Shown here: piece by piece, positions 1 through 8,217 of the stretch | Layout: each line of letters begins with the position of its first letter | Position numbering within the stretch: position 1 is the stretch's first letter | From: Evansella caseinilytica | GTDB taxonomy: Bacteria; Bacillota; Bacilli; Bacillales; Salisediminibacteriaceae | Length of the DNA stretch: 64,000 nt | Direction of reading: 5' to 3' | Assembly (NCBI RefSeq): GCF_900107275.1 | Contig: NZ_FNPI01000020.1 | Coordinates: 34,050 to 98,049 of the forward strand | Program-made: the position numbers and the translations under genes | Notes under the pieces: generated by a model | What the model was told of the DNA's origin: nothing | The model's database searches: none | What the model saw: only the letters and a program-made list of their open reading frames with translations

Positions 1-147
1 ATCATCACTTAATGATTTAGCAACGACATGAACAAATGGCAGCAAACAACTTAACGATGCAACAAGCAGGATCAGGCGAATTCCCACATCCCATATGTCA
101 ATACGCACGGGTCGCTTTACGGAAATGCTGCTATCGGATGCTTTCAT
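1..147 (-). CDS. Carbohydrate ABC transporter permease, LplC/YtcP type (N-terminal part)
   Basis: Only the first 49 codons are in the window; the gene continues past the left edge. A GGAGG-type ribosome site lies just before the ATG at 147. The visible protein begins with a short polar tail and enters a first membrane helix (LILLVASLSCLLPFVHVV), followed by AKSLSDD. That layout is typical of the second permease of oligosaccharide ABC importers, where the first helix runs into a P-x-x-H-V-V-A-x-S-x-S segment. It lies downstream of the other permease gene on the same strand, as lplB-lplC do. The substrate cannot be told; the solute-binding protein is not in the window. Confidence 0.75.
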   Translation of the reverse strand, partial: MKASDSSISVKRPVRIDIWDVGIRLILLVASLSCLLPFVHVVAKSLSDD

Positions 148-240
148 TTTTTACCTCCTTTCTAATACAGCATGCCTAAGAGAAAACAAAGGATATAATT
201 TAAGTGAAGCTTCACATCTCTCGTGCTTTTTCCATTAAAA

Positions 241-275
241 AGTGTTTGTTCCAAAAGGCCGCTTTTCATCTTTTG
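241..275. repeat. Short hairpin repeat (degraded copy)
   Basis: It begins AGTGTTTGTTCCAAAAG and folds back on CTTTTGG. This is a weak member of the dispersed hairpin family of this window and lies between the two permease genes. Confidence 0.5.
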
Positions 276-286
276 GCATTCGCTTT

Positions 287-1261
287 TTAAAGCAGCCCAT
301 CTTCCCCTAGTTTTTTTGCAATTCGATCTGCAATTAACACGAGGATAAGCCCAATGACTGCTTGAAACAGTCCGAGCGCAGTTGCGCGGCTGTAATCTCC
401 ATTTTCAATCCCCCAGCGGTATACTAAAATCGGGATGGTCGTCGTAAATTCCGTAGTGGCCATGTTTTGTAAGGCGAAAACTCTCTCAAATGAACCGCCC
501 ATTACATGACCCAAACTCAAAATCAGCAGGATGACGATTGTCGGTCGGATACAAGGGAGGGTGACGTGCCACATTTTACGCCATCGCCCCGCACCATCAA
601 CCGTTGCTGCTTCATATAATTCAGGGTTCACACTGCTCATCGCTGCCAGGTAAATGATCGTCCCCCACCCCATGCCTTGCCAGACACCAATAACAAGGTA
701 GCTGAACAGCCAATGGAGATCCTCCTGCAAGAACGGAATACGGCTGCCGCCAAGCTGCTCGATGAAATTGTTCATCATGCCGCTGCCTAAGCCCAGTAAC
801 TGATAAGCAAGAGCCCCAATGATAACCCACGATAAAAAATGCGGGAGATAGAGCAGCGTTTGGTTTACACGTTTGAACACCGTACCTTTGATTTCATTAA
901 TGAATAATGCGAGCATAATTGGAATCGTAAAACTAAGTATAAGGTCGGAAATATTGAGCAACAGCGTATTACGTACTGCTCTACCAAAGTCAGGTCTGGC
1001 GAATAAATCCCTGAATACATCGAATCCAACCCACTCGCTGGCCCAAAAGCCTTTTAAGATATTGTAGTTTTGAAAAGCAATGAATAGCCCGGACAACGGT
1101 AAATACTTAAAAACGAATGCAAACAATACTGGGATGGACAATAGAAAGTAAAGCTGCCAGTCACGGCGAAGATAGTAAATAATCGTTTTCTTCTCATGTT
1201 CTACACGTATAAAAGCGGTTTCGTTTTTTGGGATAACCTCTGCCTTGTGCTTTGTTTTCAA
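287..1261 (-). CDS. Carbohydrate ABC transporter permease, LplB type
   Basis: This 324-residue integral membrane protein belongs to the binding-protein-dependent transport permeases. After a polar N-terminus of about 30 residues come six hydrophobic segments. The cytoplasmic EAA loop, which contacts the ATPase, reads EAATVDGAGRWRKMWHVTLP near residues 216-235. Sequence style (YLPLSGLFIAFQNYN near residue 55) matches LplB/YtcP-type permeases that import oligosaccharides or uronates. It precedes the partial second permease and follows the AraC regulator on the same strand, so the three probably form one sugar-uptake locus. Similar transporters often serve xylan-derived aldouronic acids. The alpha-glucuronidase about 40 kb away would suit that, but the link is inference. 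Confidence 0.85.
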   Translation of the reverse strand: MKTKHKAEVIPKNETAFIRVEHEKKTIIYYLRRDWQLYFLLSIPVLFAFVFKYLPLSGLFIAFQNYNILKGFWASEWVGFDVFRDLFARPDFGRAVRNTLLLNISDLILSFTIPIMLALFINEIKGTVFKRVNQTLLYLPHFLSWVIIGALAYQLLGLGSGMMNNFIEQLGGSRIPFLQEDLHWLFSYLVIGVWQGMGWGTIIYLAAMSSVNPELYEAATVDGAGRWRKMWHVTLPCIRPTIVILLILSLGHVMGGSFERVFALQNMATTEFTTTIPILVYRWGIENGDYSRATALGLFQAVIGLILVLIADRIAKKLGEDGLL

Positions 1262-1450
1262 ACTTTCCCCTCCCCCTATGTATCAGTTCCTCTAATTGAT
1301 CCTTAGTGCCCTCCGAGGTTTGTCATTATCATAGTCCAGAAAAATATTGGAGTAAATCGTGAATATTGATTACGATAGTTACATTTGATACAGACGGGCC
1401 GCTTCGTGTATTTGTTGTAGCAAAAAGGATCATTTATAAATGTTAATATC

Positions 1451-1497
1451 AAAAATAAAAGCTGCTTCCGTCGGTGATAAACACCGAAAAACAGCTG
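1451..1497 (-). terminator. Probable intrinsic terminator of the AraC gene
   Basis: Read on the minus strand, GCTG...CGGTG-TTTAT-CACCG...GCAGC is followed by TTTTATTTTT. It lies about 40 bases after the AraC stop codon. Confidence 0.5.
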
Positions 1498-1536
1498 GTA
1501 CTGGAAATTTTTATTTCATCGTAGGCAAAGCTTTAA

Positions 1537-3816
1537 TCATTTCTCACTGTTAAAACTCAACCGCTTATAGTTGCTCGGAGTCATCCCTTCAAATTTACGG
1601 AAAAATCTGTTGAAGCTTTGAACATTATTGTAACCTGCTTCGGAGGCAATTTGTGCGATTGTCATGCTGGATTCCACAAGCATTTGTTTTGCTTTCTCTA
1701 TTCTCCGAAGGTTAAGATGATCAATTAAGCTTTGCCCTGTCATCTCGTAAACGATCCTTCGCATATAGGAGTAACTGATCCCGATAACCTCCGCCATCTC
1801 TTCAAAATCAATTTCTTCACAATAATGATTATCTAAATAGTGGAGAATACTCTCTCCATAATGATTCGTCTGCAGTGCTGGTTTCTGAAGGGCCAGCATC
1901 ATTTCTTTAAAAAACGGATAAAGATGCTTTTCAAGCTCGTTCAATGTATCGCTGGAAGCAAGCGTTGTGTAAATATTGCTTCTACCTGCAAACATTCGCG
2001 CTGTACTGATATCATTTTCTCGAAGATGTTTCATACAAATACCAACTAATTGATGGTAAATGAATAAAATATTATCATAGGAAATGTAATCAGCGGAACG
2101 AATCTCGTCGCCGATGACTCCTAATTCTTTAATAATACTGTCGAGGTCGCCATTATTGATAAAGTTGAGAATACGCCTTTCGCTATTGACGGGATAGATG
2201 TATTTTTTGTCATGTTCCTTTTTCTCGCTCCAATAGGTAATGCCGCCGCTTCCTTTAATCATTCGATGCTTTAGGACTTCCATCGCCTCAGCGAAGCGAA
2301 CGGACACCAATTCGATAGTCGTTGTAGGACGGCTGACGCCGATAGTTACCGAATGGGTCAGAATTTCTTCCGCCTTTTTCATAGTCTTAGTAAGTGCGGT
2401 GTGAATGTGAGAAGTAAAGTCAGTCTGTTCATATTCAGATGGTTCATAGTTGATTACGATGACAAAGCAACCATCTCCTTGATAGACGCAGCGAGCTATC
2501 ACTTTTTCCGAAAACAAGCTGATACAAGCCGAAGTAAAAAGGTAACAATGGTAGCTGCGAGTTTCTGGATTATGTTTATTAGCATAATCCCTGTACTGAT
2601 CAATGGAGACGACGGCAACAAGGAAGCAAGGAGCAGAAAACATTTTGCTGATGCGCGAATACCATTCCCCACGCAAAAGATTATGAATGGCAAGACTATG
2701 GGAATCGTATTCTCGTATATTCAGCATCCTTTGAAGGTCTTTTTCCTTTTCCTGCATCTGTCTGAACGCTGCTTCAAGAAAAGCAAGCTCATTCCTTCTA
2801 CTTATCCCTAAATTAGAGCGTACGCTCAAACTTCGAACTAACGCCCTTACTGGTCTGGACAGCCAAGTGGCTAAAAAGATAGTGAAAATGACCCCTATTA
2901 AAATTATGAAAACAGTAAGTAACATGATATTTCTCTGCAAGGTGTGCGTAGTCATCATCAATTCATTGACCGAGTTTACTTCCACGGTTACCCATCCTGA
3001 CTTCTTAGATCGGGACCACGTATACAGCATCCGCTCTCCCTTCGGTCCACGGAACAAATACCCTTCCATCAAGTCATGCTCGACAATTTCACGAATGTAT
3101 GGATCATTCGTGCCATTTGTTAGTAAGAGACGCTTGTCACTGTGAGAGATGATCGTTCCGTTTGAATCCATGATGAAATATTCTTGTTTGCTGGTATCCG
3201 ATGACCGAAAATAATTTTCGAATTCACTTTCCAATAAATTGATAACTATTATCCCGTTTCTATTGGTTATCAATTGGTTGAGCGGCAGGACATAGGACAC
3301 GACATTGACTCCAGAATCAAGCATGCGTGAATGCCATACACCTCTTATTCCTCTGCGCTCAACAAGTGCTTCCTGAATCCAGTCGATGGATTCATACCTC
3401 TCCAAATTCGTAATCCCTTTATCCGTTGATATGACATAATCCGATTCCCCTGGATAAAAGAAGGCGGAACATACCCCATTGACCTTGCGCTTCAGTTGCA
3501 TTAGTTCCCTTAGGACCACCTGCGCATCGAGAACATGCTTGTAATTTGAATTTAGTTCTGTATAGTTCTTATACGAGTGAATTCGGTCAAAAATGTTGGT
3601 ACCGGTAAGCGCGACAGTGTTCTGGGATAAATTATTCAGCGCATTCTCGGAAAACATACGATTTGCGTTCAAATTAGCTAAAGAAGCTTCCGCAATGGCG
3701 TTTTCTGAATTCTTTACGATTTGCTCACCGCTGTACCAGGTTAAAATTGCAATGGGAACGGCCATGATGCAGAATAAGCTGACAATCAATTGTAGCATTA
3801 GTGGAAATCGATTCAT
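1537..3816 (-). CDS. Membrane-bound AraC-family transcriptional regulator (YesS-like)
   Basis: About 759 residues. A first membrane helix (residues 3-25) is followed by an extracytoplasmic Cache-like sensor of about 250 residues and a second helix near 290-315 with a short HAMP-like linker. A middle region of about 250 residues follows, and a C-terminal AraC double helix-turn-helix (IDFEEMAEVIGISYSYMRR and IAQIASEAGYNNVQSFNRFF) closes the protein. Such proteins sense sugars outside the cell and activate the neighbouring ABC transporter genes. An in-frame ATG lies 18 bases upstream, but the AAAGGAGGG ribosome site falls inside that extension, so the start at 3816 is preferred. A cre-like site lies 22 bases before the start. 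The target is probably the downstream permease operon (inference). Confidence 0.85.
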   Translation of the reverse strand: MNRFPLMLQLIVSLFCIMAVPIAILTWYSGEQIVKNSENAIAEASLANLNANRMFSENALNNLSQNTVALTGTNIFDRIHSYKNYTELNSNYKHVLDAQVVLRELMQLKRKVNGVCSAFFYPGESDYVISTDKGITNLERYESIDWIQEALVERRGIRGVWHSRMLDSGVNVVSYVLPLNQLITNRNGIIVINLLESEFENYFRSSDTSKQEYFIMDSNGTIISHSDKRLLLTNGTNDPYIREIVEHDLMEGYLFRGPKGERMLYTWSRSKKSGWVTVEVNSVNELMMTTHTLQRNIMLLTVFIILIGVIFTIFLATWLSRPVRALVRSLSVRSNLGISRRNELAFLEAAFRQMQEKEKDLQRMLNIREYDSHSLAIHNLLRGEWYSRISKMFSAPCFLVAVVSIDQYRDYANKHNPETRSYHCYLFTSACISLFSEKVIARCVYQGDGCFVIVINYEPSEYEQTDFTSHIHTALTKTMKKAEEILTHSVTIGVSRPTTTIELVSVRFAEAMEVLKHRMIKGSGGITYWSEKKEHDKKYIYPVNSERRILNFINNGDLDSIIKELGVIGDEIRSADYISYDNILFIYHQLVGICMKHLRENDISTARMFAGRSNIYTTLASSDTLNELEKHLYPFFKEMMLALQKPALQTNHYGESILHYLDNHYCEEIDFEEMAEVIGISYSYMRRIVYEMTGQSLIDHLNLRRIEKAKQMLVESSMTIAQIASEAGYNNVQSFNRFFRKFEGMTPSNYKRLSFNSEK

Positions 3817-3837
3817 AATGCCCTCCTTTCTCATGGA

Positions 3838-3851
3838 TCAAAGCGCTTACA
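3838..3851. promoter_or_regulatory. Candidate cre site (CcpA operator)
   Basis: TCAAAGCGCTTACA reads TGTAAGCGCTTTGA on the minus strand and matches the Bacillus cre consensus TGWAANCGNTNWCA. It lies just upstream of the AraC regulator start, which suggests carbon catabolite control of the sugar locus. Confidence 0.6.
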
Positions 3852-4074
3852 TTTTTAATAGTACGATAATTCTATCTATATCATTCCGCTAGGAAAAAAC
3901 ACGCTGCCTTTGAAGGGTGGCAGTTGGGGAACGGCGGTATTATCCGTGACTTTACGACGTTTTTAGTGCTTGGGCAACTACAACAGAGCGAAAAGGTGGT
4001 GCGATATCTTTTTCTACAAAAATGGCGAATTTTTTCTACCATCTACTTGGCTCGGTTATGTCCACCTACTAAAA

Positions 4075-4200
4075 AGAAAAAGCCTCCTATTTTAGGAAGC
4101 GGTGCCTGAGCTTTAAGTTAAGTAGAGTAATATCTTTCAAGTTCTGAACTGTTATTTTGTCTAAATCAACTACCGACTCCATTTTATAGAATGCTGCTCA
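4075..4200 (-). pseudogene. Decayed, internally deleted copy of the coiled-coil gene
   Basis: Bases 4075-4172 closely match 4687-4782, the 3' end plus terminator of the coiled-coil gene. Bases 4173-4200 match 5089-5117, the region just before that gene's start. The middle (the repeat-rich coding part) is gone and several indels break the frame. This is a deletion remnant of a duplicated gene, placed about 0.6 kb from its intact relative in the same orientation. No function is expected. Confidence 0.7.
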
Positions 4201-4202
4201 AA

Positions 4203-4252
4203 GTTCACACCCCATGTCCCTGACAATTTTGTGAAGGAGGAAAGTGGATGGT
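4203..4252. repeat. Half copy of the GTTCACACCCC palindrome with its tail
   Basis: GTTCACACCCCATGTCCC, then TGACAATTTTGTGAAGGAGG, repeats the right arm and downstream tail of the palindrome at 6993-7032 with few changes. The left arm is missing, and it abuts the pseudogene remnant. Confidence 0.7.
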
Positions 4253-4412
4253 TATGGGATAAATTTACAGGATGGCGGGTAGGATACATTTTTGTGTAGA
4301 TTAGAAATATTCTTTTTAATATAGAGAAGTGTAGTAAGGACTTTTGTTCAGATCTTATACTTAGCAGTTTTTTTAAGCGAAACAAAGAAGAAATAGGAGA
4401 GGAGGCATAGCG

Positions 4413-4589
4413 ATGGATTGTCATATTCTTTCATTATATCTATTTGCTATAATTGCAGGTGCGATGACTGGATTTAATATCGCAAGAGGAGATATTCTAT
4501 TCGCAATACTTACCGGTGTATGTACCGCTTTATTTGTGATTATTCCAACCGTCCTTGTACGAATCAAGAAAGAGCATAATAATGTATGA
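4413..4589 (+). CDS. Small hydrophobic membrane protein, unknown function
   Basis: 58 codons preceded by an excellent ribosome site (AGGAGAGGAGG, about 9 bases before ATG). The protein is nearly all membrane: helix one is about LYLFAIIAGAMTGF (residues 8-21), a short IARGD turn follows, then helix two about ILFAILTGVCTALFVIIPTV (28-47). The tail is positive (RIKKEH). It resembles the many two-helix small proteins of Bacillaceae, but I recognise no named family. It stands alone between repeat remnants and ends before a dispersed hairpin at 4645. The good ribosome site and coherent topology argue that it is real. Confidence 0.6.
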   Translation: MDCHILSLYLFAIIAGAMTGFNIARGDILFAILTGVCTALFVIIPTVLVRIKKEHNNV

Positions 4590-4644
4590 TTTTAGTGATC
4601 AATAGCATGGATATACGTTAAAAATAGCATACCGTGATAAAAGA

Positions 4645-4685
4645 GCGTGTTCAAAAGATAAAAAGCGTTCTTTCTGAACAAACAC
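4645..4685. repeat. Short hairpin repeat, GTGTTCAAAAG type
   Basis: GCGTGTTCAAAAGATAAAAA... folds on TCTGAACAAACAC. It lies 3' of the small membrane protein and 3' of the convergent coiled-coil gene, a typical position for the family. Confidence 0.7.
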
Positions 4686-4686
4686 T

Positions 4687-4713
4687 AAAAGAAAAAGCCT
4701 CCGATCTTAGGAA
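4687..4713 (-). terminator. Intrinsic terminator of the coiled-coil gene
   Basis: On the minus strand GCTTCC-TAAGATC-GGAGGC is followed by TTTTTCTTTT. The stop codon TAA lies inside the loop. Confidence 0.7.
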
Positions 4714-5084
4714 GCGTTGCCTTGAGCTTTAAGTAGGGCGATATCTTTCAGATTTTGCATCGTTATTTTGTCTAAATCAGCTAATTTTTGATTAGTATCT
4801 TTGTGGTCCTGCTTCAGTTCTTTGACGTCATTATGTGTTTCCGTGATGGCTACTTGTAAGTTTGCTTGCCCTTGTTCTAGTTTCTGCAGGCTGTGTTCCA
4901 ATTTGTGCTGTCCTTGTTCGAGTATCTGTTGTCCTTGCTCCAATCTCTGAAGGTCTTGTCCCATTTTCACTTGATTTTGCTCTAAATTTTGTTGCCCCTG
5001 TTCAAGTTTATCCAGACGATTATCCATTGACGTTAATTTACCTAAAATTTGTTGAAGAACCTCGTTGTTTTCCACCGGCATCAT
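4707..5084 (-). CDS. Coiled-coil protein with LEQGQ heptad-like repeats
   Basis: About 125 residues, almost entirely predicted coiled coil, with repeated L-E-Q-G-Q units (KLEQGQQNLEQNQ, RLEQGQQILEQGQ, KLEQGQANLQ) between residues 25 and 85, then a charged helix. No signal peptide, membrane helix or enzyme motif is visible. Related Bacillus proteins with tandem LEQGQ-like repeats are of unknown function. The start at 5084 (MMPVENN) is chosen because GGAAGGTG lies just before it; a longer in-frame ATG at 5123 lacks a ribosome site. Base repetition in the repeats makes copy-number change likely, and a deleted duplicate lies at 4075-4200. Confidence 0.7.
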   Translation of the reverse strand: MMPVENNEVLQQILGKLTSMDNRLDKLEQGQQNLEQNQVKMGQDLQRLEQGQQILEQGQHKLEHSLQKLEQGQANLQVAITETHNDVKELKQDHKDTNQKLADLDKITMQNLKDIALLKAQGNAS

Positions 5085-5349
5085 CACCTTCCAATTCCAT
5101 TTTATAGGATGCTGTTTGTTCAAGCAAGATGTTTTGAAGGGAAGATGAATGTAGATTGTTTTGTCCCTTTTTCATGGCAGTAATGTCCACGAATTGTTCA
5201 AATTTGACATTGAAGCTTTTCTTCAAAAAGCTAAAAGTCCCGGCTGCTCTGGTAAACATAAAGCAGCGTTTTAAAAAATAGCAGAGAAATCGGCATAAAA
5301 GACCTGGGTTACGAGTAAAATATACCGTTGAATGTTCATTCGGCGTTCA
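5085..5349. other. Intergenic stretch without recognisable gene
   Basis: Short open frames occur on both strands but none has a ribosome site or known protein similarity that I can see. The region probably holds the promoter of the coiled-coil gene; I cannot place it firmly. Confidence 0.4.
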
Positions 5350-5379
5350 TTGACCGCGCTTTCATTAGCCAGCTAAAAT
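5350..5379 (+). promoter_or_regulatory. Candidate glpT promoter with overlapping cre-like site
   Basis: TTGACC (5350-5355) and TAAAAT (5374-5379) are 18 bases apart. TGACCGCGCTTTCA at 5351-5364 resembles the cre consensus with two mismatches and would overlap the -35 box, as expected for a catabolite-repressed gene. Confidence 0.45.
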
Positions 5380-5430
5380 AACGGTAGACAAGTTAATAAG
5401 TGATGGAGATTCGGAGATTCATGCTTTTCC

Positions 5431-5476
5431 GCCTTTTCTCAAGCAGAGAAGGCTGATGAAGTGTGGGTCTTTTTTG
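5431..5476 (+). terminator. Leader hairpin of glpT, possible antitermination target
   Basis: GCCTTTTCT (5431-5439) pairs with AGAGAAGGC (5445-5453) across a five-base loop, and a T-run follows at 5470-5475. It lies between the candidate promoter and the glpT start. In B. subtilis glp leaders are controlled by the antiterminator GlpP at such hairpins; GlpP control here is inferred from position only. Confidence 0.5.
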
Positions 5477-5525
5477 TTTGCTTCAATCCGGGACTTGTTC
5501 AAATTTTACTATAGGAGGGTTCACC

Positions 5526-6896
5526 TTGTTTTCATTTATGAAGCCGGCTCCGCCGATAGAGAGGTTGCCTGATGAAAAAATTGACGCGGAGTATAAAAAA
5601 CTGAGATTTCAAGTTTTTGTCGGAATTTTTGTCGGTTACGCAGGTTACTATCTGCTCCGGAAAAATTTTTCCATTGCGATGCCGTATTTGATTGAGGAGG
5701 GATTTACAAAATCAGAGCTTGGGTTGGCCTTGTCTGCAATATCGATTGCTTACGGGATCAGCAAGTTTGTGATGGGAACCGTGTCGGACCGGAGCAATCC
5801 CCGGGTATTTTTGCCGGCGGGATTAATTCTTTCCGCTGTTATCAGCTTGCTCATGGGGTTCATTCCATTCTTCACCTCATCTATCGCGATGATGTTTATC
5901 ATGCTGTTCCTGAACGGCTGGGTTCAGGGAATGGGCTGGCCGCCGGCAGGTCGCACCCTTGTACACTGGTTCAGCGTGAGTGAAAGGGGGAATAAAACAG
6001 CGATCTGGAACATTGCCCATAACGTTGGCGGAGGTGTGATGGCGCCGCTTGCCGTTTTAGGTGCGGCGATGTTTGCGCCAGTTTTCGGCGATTCGAAAGC
6101 GGGGTATGAAGGGGTATTTATTTTACCTGCATTAGTAGCGATAATTATCGCTGTTGTTTCTTATTTTTTCATACGCGACACGCCTCAGTCCGCCGGGCTG
6201 CCGCCGATTGAAGAGTACCGTAACGATTATCCAAGCAAATTGAAAAAGACGTTTGAAACAGAGCTGACAACGAAGGAAATCCTTTTTAACTATGTATTAA
6301 ATAACAAGTGGGTATGGGCGATCGCGGTTGCAAACATTTTTGTGTATTTTGTCCGCTACGGTGTTCTGGACTGGGCGCCGACCTATTTAAGCGAAGAAAA
6401 AGCATTCAATATGAACAAGTCAAGTATGGCTTATTTCTTGTATGAATGGGCGGGCATTCCAGGAACGCTATTGTGCGGCTGGATGTCGGATAAACTATTT
6501 AAAGGGCGCCGGGGACCGGCTGGTTTTGTGTTTATGCTCGGGGTGCTGGCTGCCGTTCTTGTTTACTGGTTTAACCCTCCAGGAAATGCGGCCGTTGACA
6601 TGGTATGTCTGATTGCCATCGGCTTTTTGATATACGGTCCGGTAATGCTGATCGGACTGCAAGCGCTTGATTTCGTTCCGAAAAAGGCGGCGGGCACCGC
6701 TGCAGGATTAACAGGGTTGTTCGGCTATCTGGGCGGGACGGTGACAGCCAATGCGTTGATGGGAGTGGTGGTGGATGCCTCAGGCTGGAATGCCGGGTTC
6801 CTGCTGTTAACCGCTTCCTGCATTCTCTCGATTGTTATTTTCGCCTTTACTTGGAATGTCCGCGGTCAGGAAGTCGTCAAAGGTCGGCACGTTTGA
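5526..6896 (+). CDS. glpT: Glycerol-3-phosphate transporter GlpT (MFS antiporter)
   Basis: A 456-residue major facilitator of the organophosphate:phosphate antiporter family, which takes up glycerol-3-phosphate in exchange for phosphate. The N-terminal [24 protein letters not shown] start and the GlpT signature around [15 protein letters not shown] are present. [16 protein letters not shown] near residue 135 and the conserved [14 protein letters not shown] in the second half also fit, with 12 helices. The TTG start at 5526 is chosen because AGGAGGG lies six bases before it; an upstream in-frame GTG falls inside the leader hairpin. It stands as a single gene with its own leader. No glpQ follows, unlike B. 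subtilis glpTQ. Confidence 0.92.
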   Translation: MFSFMKPAPPIERLPDEKIDAEYKKLRFQVFVGIFVGYAGYYLLRKNFSIAMPYLIEEGFTKSELGLALSAISIAYGISKFVMGTVSDRSNPRVFLPAGLILSAVISLLMGFIPFFTSSIAMMFIMLFLNGWVQGMGWPPAGRTLVHWFSVSERGNKTAIWNIAHNVGGGVMAPLAVLGAAMFAPVFGDSKAGYEGVFILPALVAIIIAVVSYFFIRDTPQSAGLPPIEEYRNDYPSKLKKTFETELTTKEILFNYVLNNKWVWAIAVANIFVYFVRYGVLDWAPTYLSEEKAFNMNKSSMAYFLYEWAGIPGTLLCGWMSDKLFKGRRGPAGFVFMLGVLAAVLVYWFNPPGNAAVDMVCLIAIGFLIYGPVMLIGLQALDFVPKKAAGTAAGLTGLFGYLGGTVTANALMGVVVDASGWNAGFLLLTASCILSIVIFAFTWNVRGQEVVKGRHV

Positions 6897-6992
6897 AAAG
6901 AACATTAAATGGAAGAAACTGTTAATAAACCGAAAGCATCCTTTTTTTACGCCGCCTCACCTTCTGCTATAATAAAAAACAAGAAAAAAACC

Positions 6993-7032
6993 GGGACCTG
7001 GGGTGTGAACAAAAGTTCACACCCCAGGTCCC
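6993..7032. repeat. 40-bp perfect palindrome (GGGACCTGGGGTGTGAAC family)
   Basis: GGGACCTGGGGTGTGAAC-AAAA-GTTCACACCCCAGGTCCC: both 18-base arms are perfect. It sits between glpT and yunF, and its tail (CGACAATTTGATGAAGGAGG) provides the yunF ribosome site. A second perfect copy is at 58682-58725. Confidence 0.9.
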
Positions 7033-7059
7033 CGACAATTTGATGAAGGAGGAAAATGG

Positions 7060-7914
7060 ATGATCTGGGTTGGGTTGACAGGTTGGGGTGATCATGATTC
7101 CTTGTATCAGAACGCGCGCCCCGCAAAGGATAAGCTGGCGGCATATGCGGGGCATTTTCCTACCGTGGAACTGGATTCGAGCTTTTATGCTGTCCCGCCC
7201 CGGCGTAATGTGGAAAAGTGGATACAGGAAACACCGGAAAATTTTACGTTTGTCGTCAAAGCGTATCAGGGGATTACCGGACACCAAAGGGGCGAGATTC
7301 CCTTCCAATCAAAAAAGGAAATGTTTGACGCATTCATCCAGGCGGTCGAACCACTGAAACAAGCGGGAAAATTAGCGATGGTGCTTTGCCAGTTTCCACC
7401 GTGGTTTGATTGCCGCAAGGAAAATGTGGATTATTTGCGCTATTGCCGCAGCAAATTTAAAGATGTGGATGCCGCCCTCGAATTCCGCCATCAATCGTGG
7501 TTTACCGATACATACAAGGAAAAGACGCTGGAGTACATGAAAAAAGAATGCTGGATTCACAGCATATGTGATGAACCGCAGGCCGGAGAACGATCGATCC
7601 CTTTCGTACCGGAAGTGACCACTCAGGAAAAAACGCTGGTTCGTCTTCACGGTAGAAATGTGTACGGCTGGAACAAGCCGGCAGATGGCCAGGAATGGCG
7701 GGACGTCCGCTACCTCTATGACTATAACAGCGAAGAAATCGCAGAACTGTCCTCTAAAATAACAGCCATTGCCGAAGGAACGCAGGAATGTTTTGTATTA
7801 TTTAACAATAATTCCGGCGGGCATGCCGCAGGCAACGCCAAGCAGTTTATCGAGCAAATAGGTATAAAATACCGTGGCTTGGCACCTCGACAATTAGACC
7901 TATTTAGTGAATAA
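7060..7914 (+). CDS. yunF: DUF72 family protein YunF
   Basis: 284 residues, the usual length of DUF72 proteins, which have a TIM-barrel fold and unknown function. Family marks are the N-terminal WVGLTGWGDHDSLY, FPTVELDSSFYAVP near residue 33, the FVVKAYQGITGH segment and the C-terminal LFNNNSGGHAAGNAKQF. AAGGAGG lies about 8 bases before the ATG, inside the tail of a palindromic repeat. It heads the yunF-yunE-yunD-yunC series seen in B. subtilis. Biochemical role is not known. Confidence 0.88.
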   Translation: MIWVGLTGWGDHDSLYQNARPAKDKLAAYAGHFPTVELDSSFYAVPPRRNVEKWIQETPENFTFVVKAYQGITGHQRGEIPFQSKKEMFDAFIQAVEPLKQAGKLAMVLCQFPPWFDCRKENVDYLRYCRSKFKDVDAALEFRHQSWFTDTYKEKTLEYMKKECWIHSICDEPQAGERSIPFVPEVTTQEKTLVRLHGRNVYGWNKPADGQEWRDVRYLYDYNSEEIAELSSKITAIAEGTQECFVLFNNNSGGHAAGNAKQFIEQIGIKYRGLAPRQLDLFSE

Positions 7915-8009
7915 TAGAATCATAACTTATCTTATCTTTTGCAGTTAACGGAGCTGCTCCATCCGAAGGGCGGTAGGAGCGGTTTCGCTATTTTAAATAT
8001 ACAGATAAA

Positions 8010-8052
8010 AGTGTCTGTTTAAAAAGATAAAAACGATTTCTTGAACAAACAC
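8010..8052. repeat. Short hairpin repeat in the 303-base yunF-yunE gap
   Basis: AGTGTCTGTTTAAAAAGATAAAAACG... folds on TTGAACAAACAC. The rest of the gap shows no further feature apart from an open frame running into yunE. Confidence 0.7.
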
Positions 8053-8217
8053 GATCAGTAATCAGGTGACGTCATTTTTTCAGGCAGGCAAAATCATGGC
8101 CGCTGACCCATGCACGCCGGTTCTGAATCAAATTTCTCCCTGACAGCTTGCGGGCGAACCAAATGCGACGGTTGTCCGCATTTCCAAAACTTTTCAAGAA
8201 GGAAGCAGGCAGAAAAA

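Noticed and set aside
4170..4424. 84-codon minus-strand frame over the palindrome half and leader of the small membrane gene
   Set aside because: Covers repeat remnants and the opposite strand of a well-supported leader; no start signal.
8110..8217. N-terminal extension of yunE with a CxxC-like stretch
   Set aside because: No ribosome site, and the length from 8218 equals the B. subtilis protein.
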